Of a stretch of DNA of 64,000 nt, positions 54,901 through 64,000 are shown piece after piece. This DNA is from Oasisia sp. SBJ-2009. Taxonomy: Eukaryota; Annelida; Polychaeta; Sabellida; Siboglinidae. How positions within the stretch are numbered: position 1 is the first letter of the stretch; every line of letters starts with the position of its first letter. The notes beneath the pieces are model-generated. The model was not told the origin of the DNA and searched no databases. It was given only the letters and a program-made list of their open reading frames with translations. The stretch spans positions 3,537,201 through 3,601,200 of the forward strand of contig OZ024856.1 in NCBI GenBank assembly GCA_964017155.1, given 5' to 3'. The position numbers and the translations under genes were made by a program.

Positions 54901-57900
54901 GGCATAGAAGTAAAAATAGTACATGACAACCTAAGTACTCTAAATTTATATCTTACCCTTGATTGCCAGATAAAATTAATTGCTGTATGCTTATTTATTC
55001 ATATTTAGTTTATGAAAAATGTCACCCTACTGTTAGTACATAATACATATTTTTGATACACCTTATCTGACGCCATTACAATTATTAGGTTTAGAGATTT
55101 GCATCCTTATCTACAGGGCAATGTATTGCTCGCTAAGCATCATGTGGCTCCATCTAATGGACAAGTAATGGCAAAGTTTAACATAATTTTTTCTTCTTCC
55201 GAGCATCATAGATTTTAATCACGTGTTTGACTATCAAATTTCTATCATTAGTTCTCAGAGATGGGTCAAAGTGCAAATTGGTTGCAACTAACTGTTTATC
55301 AAGAGTTTTTTTATTTGCCACCATATATTATTAATATTATTATTATTATTCAGCACTATATATTTATTAAATCTGACCCATTTGCCATTGTACAGTATAA
55401 TACTGAATACATGTATTTGGCACTCTTAGCCACTCAATTATAATATTACTTGGCCCACTTGTTTAGATAGAACATGAATCTGTAGACGGTAGGATAACTA
55501 AAAATACAGCCACCTATGAAGCTACGACTGCCCTAGAAACTGCACTAGGGCACGTCTCATGCCAAAAACATGGGTGTGGCTAAGCTGCACAAACGGGGAA
55601 GTGCAGGTCTAGACTGACACTTCCTTTGGATGTTCTAGGCCAGAGAAACCGTGGGCTGCAGGCCCTGCCACGCATCAATCAAGTAGAGACAGGAAGAGTC
55701 GCACCATCATCCTTCAAAAGTTTCCCGCAGTCACACAGCAAACACACGCTGTGTTTACTAGTGATCCTGTTCTATTTCAGTGCTCGGCACACTGGCAGTG
55801 GTAGGTGCACTGGGCTGTGTCATACTGCACCATGGTGCGCCCTGGCAGGTGTGGGCGAACCCATCACACAGCAGGGCCACAAATTAAACCCGCAAACCAC
55901 ACCACTCACTTGTGGCACTGGTCCGATCCGCACCAGAGTCAAGCGCAAGTAAACTGTAGATGCCGTGCACGTGACTCACTAAATTATGCTCCTCTGGGCA
56001 ATTTTTGTTTTATTTAAAAATCGACCATTTTCAGATATCGAGGTATATCTCATTAGCACAGTGGCACACACAGGTCTATTATATACAGTAGACCCAGGTG
56101 CAGTTGTTTCATGTTTCACACTGACACTAGATAGAGCAGTCAGAGCATTAACTCCAAGTGAAAGTGAACACTGTGTATCTGGTAACATGGTAGAAGATCT
56201 GAGCCTTGGTGCTACTGAGAACAGGTGCCTCCACCATACGTGGTGTGGTACGGTACGTACGGGAGTACTCCCGTCTTCCGGTGCTCCTCCTCCCAGCAGG
56301 GATGAGTCAGCACCTACTAGCTACTAGCGGGGAAAGGTCACATCCCCATCACTCAGGCACATATTTGGAAACATTTCATTAACCAGGCACTGAATATATG
56401 TCAAACATACCCACAAACGCATTGATTAGCCCAGCCTTGTCGACCTACAGATATAGATAGCAGAATGAGCGGATGCAATGTAATGTTTGTGTATGTATAA
56501 GTACTACCTTCACATGATAGTAGACAATTATCATGTTCCAGATGTGTGCTACTGATCTATTTATCTAGATTGATGGCCAGGCTGAATCTCTTTTTCCATC
56601 TAAGTGCTGCAGACTTGGGATCAAATTCTACAATGTTTTTGGGTCAATGGGTCAACCTTATATATTTTATTGATAAGTTACAAACATGCTTTATAAATTT
56701 AAAATATGTAGAGATCAATCAACTAATTTTACTTTAATGCTAACATACATGTACAAAATGTCAAGGGTGTGTACTGTGTATATTCTGCTGCTTTCAATAG
56801 TGGTATAACATATATATTTTAGAAGATCCTAAATTAAGGTATTTAATTTCAAGCTAGTTTAAAAACATCATATGAATAGACGTTGATATTTCTACCAATT
56901 CAAATAAATGTATGTCACTCTCCAACCCTGGCTGTTATATATGTGACTATGTCACTATGATGTTATAAACTCACTGTAATAAGGTATGTTCTTATGTCAT
57001 GTTACTAACCATAAATATCACTGACACAACAATTGTGCATCACATTCAAAAGGTTAACAGAAATATTCAATTCACACAGTTCAAAGCTTTCAGTGCTGTA
57101 CATACATAGTTACTACATCATGGAGTGAATGAGGGAATGTGAAGAGAGATGATGGAGTACTATACACAAAGCTGACAACTATACCAGGTAGGTACTAAAT
57201 TTCAGTCAATTGGTTTTATGACATGTCAACAGACCAATTAATCAGGTACCAGAATCTTTCGGAAAACTTTGGGAAATTGTCAGTCTATCTCAGATATTTT
57301 GACCTCGGATGTTGACACCTGTGACACCATTAGGCAGCCAATCACTAGTCTCCCAGATGGAATGTTTATTTTAAGTCATTAACTGTGAGGTAAACTGTCA
57401 CTGATTTGTGGAAAATAGTTTTTACTACAATAGCATGTGAGTTTTGCAAAACACTCTGGTACCTAGTCACTTTCACTATATATCCCCATATCCAAATAAG
57501 TTAATGTGTGATGACGATGGCATTTTAAAGAGACAAAATCCCACTTGGAAACTACTTGAATTCAATGGTGCATTTGATGACGTATTTGTGGCTAGAGGGG
57601 ACTACTCCCGAAAAGCAAAACAGACCAAACAGCAAATGTGCATGTTTACCGATCAACCTAGTCTCTGTCTGGGCTTTAACACTGGTTTCACTCAGCTTAC
57701 AATCTGTTCAGTTGGCATTACCTTGTCAATTAAACAGTGAGTCTGACTATCAACCATCCATAATTTATTGTAACTGATTGTTTGGATTAGCAATTATAAC
57801 ACATGTGACAAGGTAGTATATGTACAAACCCCCTACAGAGGCCTAAATTCACATCCGAGACATAGCAACATGCAGGGCTTTATGCAGGACCAAATTATTG

Positions 57901-59224
57901 CCAGTCAAACATGTTTTGGTGAACACATGGATGTTAACTGTTAGAGCAGTTTACAAACTTTAAACGTGTCTGATGACCTCAAATGGACTACTAACACACA
58001 TGTGACACCATTTACACACATGTGACACTGGTCATTAACTTTTGAGGCATAACTGACAATACCTATGGTTTTGGAAGACCTTTTTTTACTCATTCTTTGT
58101 TACCCGTCCACCCATATTTCTACCTGTCCACAATGGTTTTTACCCGTCCAAATGACGGGTGGATGGGTATCTGCATAAAGCTATGGCAACATGATACATT
58201 TGTATGCACAATATAGTGACCCTGTGCCATATTTTAAACAAGGTAATAAATGAGTCCCCCTTAAGCCAATATAAAAGCAATTTTTCTTACAAAAGTCAGA
58301 AATTATCACAATTTAAAAATTCTATGGGTTTCAACTCAAGATAGAACGAAAACTACTAACCTTATAGAGACAGGTGTCGATGACCTGGTTACAAAGGTGC
58401 TGCAAATTGTCAGTGAGCTTCATCCGACTGCGCACAAAATCACACAGTTCATCGTTCGACATAACATCCCAGATGCCGTCGCACGCGAGCACCGCAAACT
58501 CGTCATCCGCCGCCCGCTCCTCCATAAACACCTCGGGCTCGGGCGAGACGAGCTGCTCGCACGGGCCCTTGCCCTGAACGTTTTTGTACTCAAAGTCACC
58601 GAGCGCCCGCGACACCGCCAGCGACCCGTTCACCCGCTGGATCATGACGCTGCCGCCAGCGTTCTGGATGCGCTCCTTCTCGATCGGATTGATAGGTTTA
58701 TGATCCAGTGTGCGGAAGGACACACGGTTGTCCCGCGAGAGGACCGCTCGCGAGTCGCCACAGTTGCCGAAGAAGATGTGTGTCGGCGAGATGACGGCAC
58801 ACACCGCCGTCGAACCGCTCTTGTCCTCGCCACTCACAATCTCCGGCATCACGCGGATCTTGTCGTCGAGTGCAAGGAAGCCCATCTTGATGCCTCTCTT
58901 GATGTTCTCGAGAAACGGCTGCTGCCCCTCGCCGCCTGACTCCGTGTGTCCGGCGATGCCCGCCTTGAAGTACTCGTTCAGCATTATCGCCTCGAGGAGT
59001 TGGTCGGAACAACACGACGAAACACGCGCACCGGCGTGCCCGTCAAAGATTGCGAAGAACGACCAGTTCTTGAGGTGTTCGGCAGGCAGGCCGATGACTG
59101 CGCTGTGGGCATCCTCCATCTCGACCCGCCAGCCCTGCATGCTGCTCAGGCCGAAGCGCAGTCCGTTGCCACTGCCTGACTCGTTATGTTTCTCCGTCTT
59201 CGGCTTGTCCAAAAACGCCCCCAT
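48936..59224 (-). CDS. PPM1A: Mg/Mn-dependent Ser/Thr protein phosphatase, PPM1A/PPM1B type
   Basis: Exons at 59224-58361, 52124-52007, 51504-51393, 50677-50623 and probably 48974-48936 join to about 395 residues (PPM1A is about 382). PPM (PP2C) motifs in order: MGAFLDKP with a myristoylatable Gly2; EMEDAH near residue 38; FDGHAG with the metal-binding Asp near 60; [42 protein letters not shown] (metal Asp near 240); [10 protein letters not shown] (metal Asp-Asn). The C-terminal helical domain specific to PPM1A/B follows ([16 protein letters not shown] ... [15 protein letters not shown]). Family role: dephosphorylation of stress-kinase, SMAD and similar substrates in the cytosol, nucleus or at membranes. 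The start is supported by an in-frame TGA 15 bases upstream and an A at -3. Only one gene is seen, so the A/B choice is not resolved. Confidence 0.95.
49125..49310. repeat. Inverted repeat around CACACACCTACCGACT
   Basis: CACACACCTACCGACT (about 49144-49159) is followed by its exact inverse (about 49184-49199). Related GGCACACGCCTACTGAT sits upstream, and GCCAACTAACGCC / GGCGTTAG pair around 49230-49291. A small foldback element is likely. It lies in the last phosphatase intron. Confidence 0.6.
49311..50622 (-). other. Phosphatase intron 4, AT-rich part
   Basis: No repeat or exon recognised apart from the alternative acceptor at 49824. Confidence 0.5.
50623..50677 (-). CDS. PPM1A: PPM1 phosphatase coding exon 4
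   Basis: Acceptor ccttttcag|ACG, donor GAATCC|gtgagt, phase 2 to 0; 55 nt. It encodes [18 protein letters not shown], aligning with the KRNVIEAVYNRLNPYKND end of PPM1A. Confidence 0.92.
51150..51308. repeat. 159-bp hairpin (long inverted repeat) in phosphatase intron 3
   Basis: The left arm ACTTTGGAGCTTATTTGTCG...TCATCTACAGGCC pairs with the right arm GGCCTGTAGATGACGGGTCG...ACAAATAAGTTCCAAAGT. The arms are about 68 bp with few mismatches around a ~20-bp loop. It contains CGACGTTTCGACC / GGTCGAAACATGG. It looks like a compact MITE, 84 bp downstream (in transcript) of exon 3. Confidence 0.9.
51393..51504 (-). CDS. PPM1A: PPM1 phosphatase coding exon 3
   Basis: Acceptor tgttgtag|AG, donor GCCAA|gtgagt, phase 1 to 2. 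It encodes [20 protein letters not shown] then [18 protein letters not shown]. LPPGGxLxxKR is the PPM1A/B-specific signature. Confidence 0.94.
52007..52124 (-). CDS. PPM1A: PPM1 phosphatase coding exon 2
   Basis: Acceptor gtgttttag|GGC, donor GTTAAAG|gtgtca, phase 0 to 1. It encodes [20 protein letters not shown] and [19 protein letters not shown]: the last catalytic strand with its Asp-Asn and the start of the helical tail. Confidence 0.95.
52654..53006 (-). mobile_element. tRNA-derived SINE, copy 2
   Basis: On the - strand there is an A box (TGGCTCAGAGTTAGAGC, about 52979-52995) and a perfect B box (GGTTCGAATCC, 52942-52952); the body carries GTGTAAAGCGCTTTGAACGG and a T-rich tail near 52655. 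It is clearly homologous to 22378-22706 over its full length. It is in sense orientation within the large phosphatase intron. Confidence 0.88.
53007..58360 (-). other. Large phosphatase intron 1
   Basis: AT-rich. Apart from the SINE at its 3' end, I see only a GC-richer stretch with imperfect hairpins at 54450-54660 (GCTAATGAGACAG ... CTGTCTCCATCATTAGC; CAGCGGCCGCTG), a CpG-containing stretch at 55500-56340 of unknown nature, and a perfect 16-bp palindrome ACGGGAGTACTCCCGT near 56258. No exon is recognised. Confidence 0.5.
58361..59224 (-). CDS. PPM1A: PPM1 phosphatase coding exon 1 (catalytic domain)
   Basis: ATG at 59224-59222, donor TATAAG|gttagt at 58360; 864 nt, 288 residues, phase 0. 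It holds every catalytic motif from [20 protein letters not shown] to [10 protein letters not shown] except the last metal-binding Asp, which sits in exon 2. Compared with human PPM1A there is a longer Gly-rich loop ([15 protein letters not shown]). The exon is GC- and CpG-rich against AT-rich introns. Failure to splice would add nine residues and stop. Confidence 0.97.
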
Positions 59225-60330
59225 GTTGGTGCCGATTCAACCCCCCTCTCAGTGTCGTTCCCTTCTGTGCGCGCGTACCTTTGTGGAACAACAACGGTGC
59301 TAGGTTAGTTGTCTGTCATGTTCAATCATACATATTCACGCAATAACAGAATGTACAGTTAGACTATATGGTGGTAATTAGACACACAGTATATTTAACA
59401 CTTAGGGTTACGTCCACACGACATGATCCAATCTCACTGCTAACACATCCACACTGGACACACATGCACAGAAGCACACAGCTGTGTGTCACAGTGATAA
59501 TGAAACTTGAACAAAGCAAATACCTGATAGCTGTATAAATCTGGATTGGATATTGAGCTGGCTATAATTCTTGTGTCTTGTCTACACAAACCAAGATATG
59601 AAGCAGCTAGGTTAATCTGCAATGTGTACATAAATCCAATCAGTGGTTAGGTTAAAAATAACAAAATATATTTTGCAAGTATCGTAACAAAAGTAACTTC
59701 ACTACTAGAAAGGTTTATTCATTTGTTTTCATATTTATTAACAAAATGAGAACCCCATTGAAGAATTGGCTTCCAGTTTCATTTTTGATGAAAGAAACTG
59801 AGAACAGCCTTTCATTAACCAAACAATTTGGTTTGAATCAGACACTGCCAACTCTGAGTATTAGCATAAAATATACTTATAAAATGATATGTTGTTGCCT
59901 ACCTGTCGAATTACACCATTAGTAAGAACTGTCTATTAATCTCTAATGACCAATCTACTGAAGCCTTGAGTAGTTTGATCTGATCAATGACACACCTACT
60001 TAATTACTGTATAATCATGGTAAACATTATTCTAGGTCAGTAATGGGGGATTTATAGCCAGCCACTGCCGACTCAGCGAACCTGTTGAATCTTGTTGAGA
60101 CATCAATGGAGTATAATTATCTGGCCACACAACAGTGCATTCAAAGTGCTGTGTCACGGCCCAATAAAGCAACGTGACTGATATGACTAATACTGTACAC
60201 AGTTCCACATCTGATTAGGATAGGCACTACAAGTTGTGTGCAGACTATAGTTTTATTTTCCATTGGTGGCAAACGAAAAACATGTGGTGCCATTTGTTTT
60301 AATTAACAGTATTCCATGTAATGTCAAATT
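59225..60330 (-). other. 5' UTR and upstream intron/promoter side of the phosphatase
   Basis: Immediately upstream of the ATG (59225-59285) is GC-rich 5' UTR with a possible acceptor gcgcgcacag|AAGGG. Beyond that, AT-rich sequence without recognisable features. Confidence 0.4.
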
Positions 60331-60335
60331 ATTAA

Positions 60336-61163
60336 AGGACAAACAAAGTTAACTTTTACGTGGCATACACCTAATAGAGTTAATATAAAGTAACAATTTC
60401 CACATATACTCAATTTTTTAACGCCAGCGATTTACCAGAAAAATATTTTTTAACACCCAGCCATCCAAATGCTATGCGCTACCCCATCTTAGACGAAGAA
60501 TGACGTCACGACGGTGATCGAGGCGCTCTCCACGTAGATTCCCTGCATAGGGTTTGGCTGTTGTCATGAAATGGCTGCAACTCGGCAACGCGCGTAACAT
60601 GCTGATGACGGTAAATATAAAGTTGTCTATTATTGTTATCGCTGAAATCATCCCATCAACTGATGATACATGTCTACATCAACGCATTTCTCCTCAAAAT
60701 GGACCGAGCAAACTGCCAAACAGTACGCCCGCAAATCACCAACGTGAATCCATTGCTTCAATACTACCGGTTGTTTCAACTATTATTGCAACCATATGCC
60801 GAACACGAAGGCATAATTACTAAAGTTTACCATAGATTTAACCACAGATTTAGATATACGTCTATAAGCAGCTGCTAGATGTCACGCCAACTGAACGAAC
60901 TGTCGAAGACTCGAAGTTGTTGACCCTTAACAGCATCGCCGGAAGCTGACCAAGATATAGAATGCCGCGCGCTGAATGGCCAAGCCAAATTAACCCTTCA
61001 CCTATGGCGGCCTCTAGACCATCGTGGATTTCGTTAGAATTTTAGACTTTAAAGTCACATTCTGAGTAAACCGCTGACGTTAAAAAATTGAGTATATGTG
61101 GAATTGTTACTTTGTATAAACTCTATTAGGTGTATGACACGAAGCCGTAGCCTTTTTTGTCCT
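60336..61163. mobile_element. TTAA-flanked foldback transposon, small copy (828 bp)
   Basis: TTAA at 60332-60335 and 61164-61167. The ends are AGGACAAACAAAG and the inverse of AGGACAAAAAAGGC. The arms share CATACACCTAATAGAGTT, AAAGTAACAATT and CCACATATACTCAATTTTTT aacg over about 130 bp. The centre has no transposase; the short frames inside are not convincing. Same family as 41382-43809. Confidence 0.85.
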
Positions 61164-61167
61164 TTAA

Positions 61168-62440
61168 GGTATAATAGTTAACAAATGTGGCTACTTCTAC
61201 AGCATCAATAATTCTAGAAATTCACAAGTAACTTATATTTTACCATTTCTCAAACGGATGGAACTTGCACTTCATAAATGTAACATGTTACACTGTGATG
61301 TTTATAAATACTACCAGGGTTGTCATAGTAGTGTAATTTTTTTATTAATGAAACATAAAAGTATAAATCTTTCTACGCCATGTGATGCTTCTGTCTTTGT
61401 AAAATCAATCATCTATCCAGGCACACTACACACAATTACGTCACATCCAATTCTTATTGAATTCAATGAATAACATTTACTTTTCAACATATTATATTAT
61501 CAGGTATCTACATCAGGTCATTTCATTTCTAATCAATCAAATATTGATGCAATAGTGTGATGCTCAAATAAAAGCATCAACAAGTGCTGCAATTAAAAAA
61601 GAAATAGGTCAAGTATTATTTAAACTTCTAGTTGGCATACCGACCATTACATAAATATCCACAAATCTGCTCTCTTATAATGCAAGAATAAAAAAAATCT
61701 ATAAGCTGCTACAATGTATTACTCAGGTCAAAGTTTAAGTAAGTAAGTGACTGACCTATATAACAAAAAATATCACGTAAGCTAACAACTATGCTAAGTT
61801 TCATCAAAACTGGAGACGGGTGATCATATGTCTACATAATTATGGTAAAATAGTAACCAAACTGGTATGTTCCTGGATGTAATGATATATTTATAGTACT
61901 TAATCACTTTAATGAACTCCACTCTAAGTCCTGCAGTGGTTGTACAAAGTTACCAATTTATGGATGCACTAAGTTTTTTTTTACTTTATTTCATAACAAT
62001 AATACTGCCAGCTCCATTTGTTTTAAACGTAACAGAGTTCCACATAAATTAGTTTTTAATATACTAATCAGCTTCCGTTTACAAAATGTGGTAAATGCGA
62101 TATCTGTATCTGGATTGGGCTTGCCTACAACTGTTTATAAATCTGATTTCTTTGTCAGCTGATGCAGGTCACTACACCAGACTGACCAAACACACTAGTA
62201 ACTATGACATATCTAGACGTCTATGATAGACAAACAAGCTGAGGTGACTGTAAGTATGAAATGTCCATAATTTATTATATATTTTAATTTTACAATATTT
62301 CCCACAGCTCTGTCAAAGATAATTATAAGCTATAATGTAATAATGCAACTATAACACATCTTACGTTAGATAGTTATCCTAGGATCATAATAATTATTAT
62401 TGGGCTGTAATGAAAAAGTCAACCCGGTCAATTTATATTG
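61168..62440. other. AT-rich sequence, nothing recognised
   Basis: No exon, RNA gene or repeat seen on either strand. Confidence 0.5.
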
Positions 62441-62720
62441 GAGCCGAGATAGTGCTGGATTGTTGATTGAAAGAACCGTGGTTTGAATCTTGGTACCGAA
62501 TGTCATTTCAAAAATTGCGCTATTTCATTCATGTCATATGGCCTATGTCTTTCAGAAGACACTACAAAACACTGGCCCATTATATGTGGTATCTGTTTTA
62601 TGCTTCTGGCACAACATCCAGAGATGGCCTGATTGACTTGAGCTAGTTCTATTGCACTGGTTGTTTTTGAAGAATGAAATCCCGGCTCAGTTAGTCCACA
62701 AAGTGTTTTTTCATTGCTCT
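62441..62720 (+). mobile_element. Diverged tRNA-SINE-like element
   Basis: GTGGTTTGAATCTTGG (about 62480-62495) is a B-box-like sequence (GGTTYGANTCY), about 40 bp after GCCGAGATAGTGCTGG. It is followed by GTCTTTCAGAAGACAC, resembling the conserved central part of metazoan SINEs. The A box is poor, so it is old or misread. Confidence 0.45.
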
Positions 62721-62759
62721 GCAACGAGTTTGTTCATATCTCCCAGAATAGGCACATGT

Positions 62760-64000
62760 GACATGAATAACTCAAGACAAACAAAGCGATGTTGGCTTGC
62801 TTTGTTTGTCTTCATAGACAGATGAATGTATCAAAGGCAGGTGACACCAGTGATTCCCAGTGAACAACATCATCTGAACTTGACAGTACTGTTCATGCCG
62901 GTCCACTTGGTTATATTATGATACACATGAGCAAAAGCGTGACACAAGTCCACAACAGTGGACAACAACACCATTCCAACATATATGGACCACAACATCA
63001 AAGCATAATTAACCGGGAAAAACAAAAATAAACAACAAATCGTAGAAAGATGATGTCAGGGGCAACCATCACAAGTCTATCAAAGTGAATCTGCCAATGG
63101 GAACTAAGCGAAAGACAATAATGGGGTGTGGCAGTTATTACATTATTATTAACGTTATTAACAAAAAGGTTCACTAGTCAGTTGTGTAACACAGGTTAAT
63201 ATGCAACCCACGTTATTTTGTAATTTGTGTGTACTCCAATAGATAGGAAGTTTCAAACCACAAGTCAAGAACAATAGAGTAGACAATTCAGGTCAATTGC
63301 CAAAAATCTAAAACGTGGGCTTTCAAAATGGATATAATATGCAGTCGCTCTTGTAGTTTATGACAGTATTATGATGTTAGTATTATTTGGCTTGCTTCTG
63401 GTACGATCAAAACTAAGAACTATGCATATAATTCTACCATTTCGAATGGACCAGGCCAGCCCCTAACCCGGCGCTAATATTTCACCCGGTCACCTTTCAC
63501 CCAACACAAATTTCGTATAATGACAGATACATGTTTGTGAAAGATCGCCACTAATTTCAAGAGGTAAATTATACTATTTATAAACTTGTAACTCGCATTG
63601 CTACCTTGTATTCTAACATTTACATGTTATGGAATATCACGTATAACTAATTCAATGTCACACTTGTTTTTATGTCGATCTCGCGACAGCGACACTAGCT
63701 CCACCAACGACAAGTTGACACGAAACCGTCACTAGGGCCAGTGAAAACAAAACAGCTGCGAGTTACCTGTAGTGTAGGTCTCGATTACAATACAGTGACA
63801 TGAACTGTCATTTTGGACATATGTTTACAGTAAATAACCCCTTCAGTAAATAACCCCTTTTGGTGACGGACGGAACATTAATCGAGAACAACAATTCCCG
63901 GACCCGTGGCCTGGCCAAATATCACGCCAACGCTTTCAAATCGTTATCTGCGATCAAACATGTATTGTGGTTGTCTAACAAATATGTCACACTTTACCTG
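62760..64000 (-). promoter_or_regulatory. Possible phosphatase promoter / first-exon region
   Basis: 63660-64000 has more CpG than its surroundings. On the - strand it shows donor-like CTACAG|gtaact (about 63775) and CAG|gtaaag at the very window edge, which could end a non-coding first exon. This is inferred from position only. Confidence 0.25.

Noticed and set aside
55500..56340. Possible exon cluster or independent gene with higher GC
   Set aside because: No frame resembles a known protein and no coherent set of splice sites was found. Left as unknown intronic sequence.
58397..59303. + strand frames of 180-197 codons opposite the phosphatase exon
   Set aside because: Shadow frames of GC-rich coding sequence. 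The - strand frame has every PPM motif.

Overview
This is a nuclear genome window from an invertebrate animal. The basis is spliceosomal GT-AG introns, two animal-specific protein families, tRNA-derived SINEs, a non-LTR retrotransposon tail and very repeat-rich introns. A lophotrochozoan (mollusc, annelid or similar) is my best guess from the style of the repeats, but the sequence does not prove it. No prokaryotic or viral gene is present.

Layout. (1) 1853-44193, + strand: the C-terminal 33 coding exons of a pecanex (PCNX) gene. They join in one uninterrupted frame of 4,973 nt, about 1,656 residues plus stop. The 5' exons lie outside the window. The 3' UTR probably ends near 47660. (2) 59224-48936, - strand: a metal-dependent protein phosphatase of the PPM1A/PPM1B type. 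It has one large first coding exon carrying almost the whole catalytic domain and three or four small downstream exons. The two genes are convergent, with candidate poly(A) signals about 200 bp apart (47644 on +, 47858 on -). (3) 59225-64000: upstream/5'UTR-intron territory of the phosphatase, with a foldback transposon and a SINE-like element.

The striking feature is the repeat content of the pecanex introns. At least eight of its splice junctions are duplicated into, or abutted by, tandem arrays: units copied across an exon-intron boundary, carrying the last or first exon bases together with the 5' or 3' splice site. Examples are about 68 copies of a donor (8430-10330), 15 extra acceptors (15831-16776), 12 extra acceptors (17209-17880), about 122 AG|GT sites (32680-37320) and about 11 donors (40665-41066). 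In each array only the exon-proximal copy keeps the reading frame, and reading into the others generally gives a frameshift or early stop. A further 5.4-kb array of a G-rich 19-mer fills another intron. The many long open reading frames in these arrays are artefacts of stop-free repeats, not genes.

Other mobile DNA: two copies of a TTAA-flanked foldback family (41382-43809, 60336-61163), a 475-bp foldback element ending 59 bp before an exon (39094-39568), a 159-bp near-perfect hairpin in a phosphatase intron (51150-51308), two related tRNA-SINEs (22378-22706, 52654-53006) and a LINE ORF2 C-terminal fragment (4535-4669). All calls are by eye. Exon borders come from GT/AG signals, phase compatibility and remembered family conservation.
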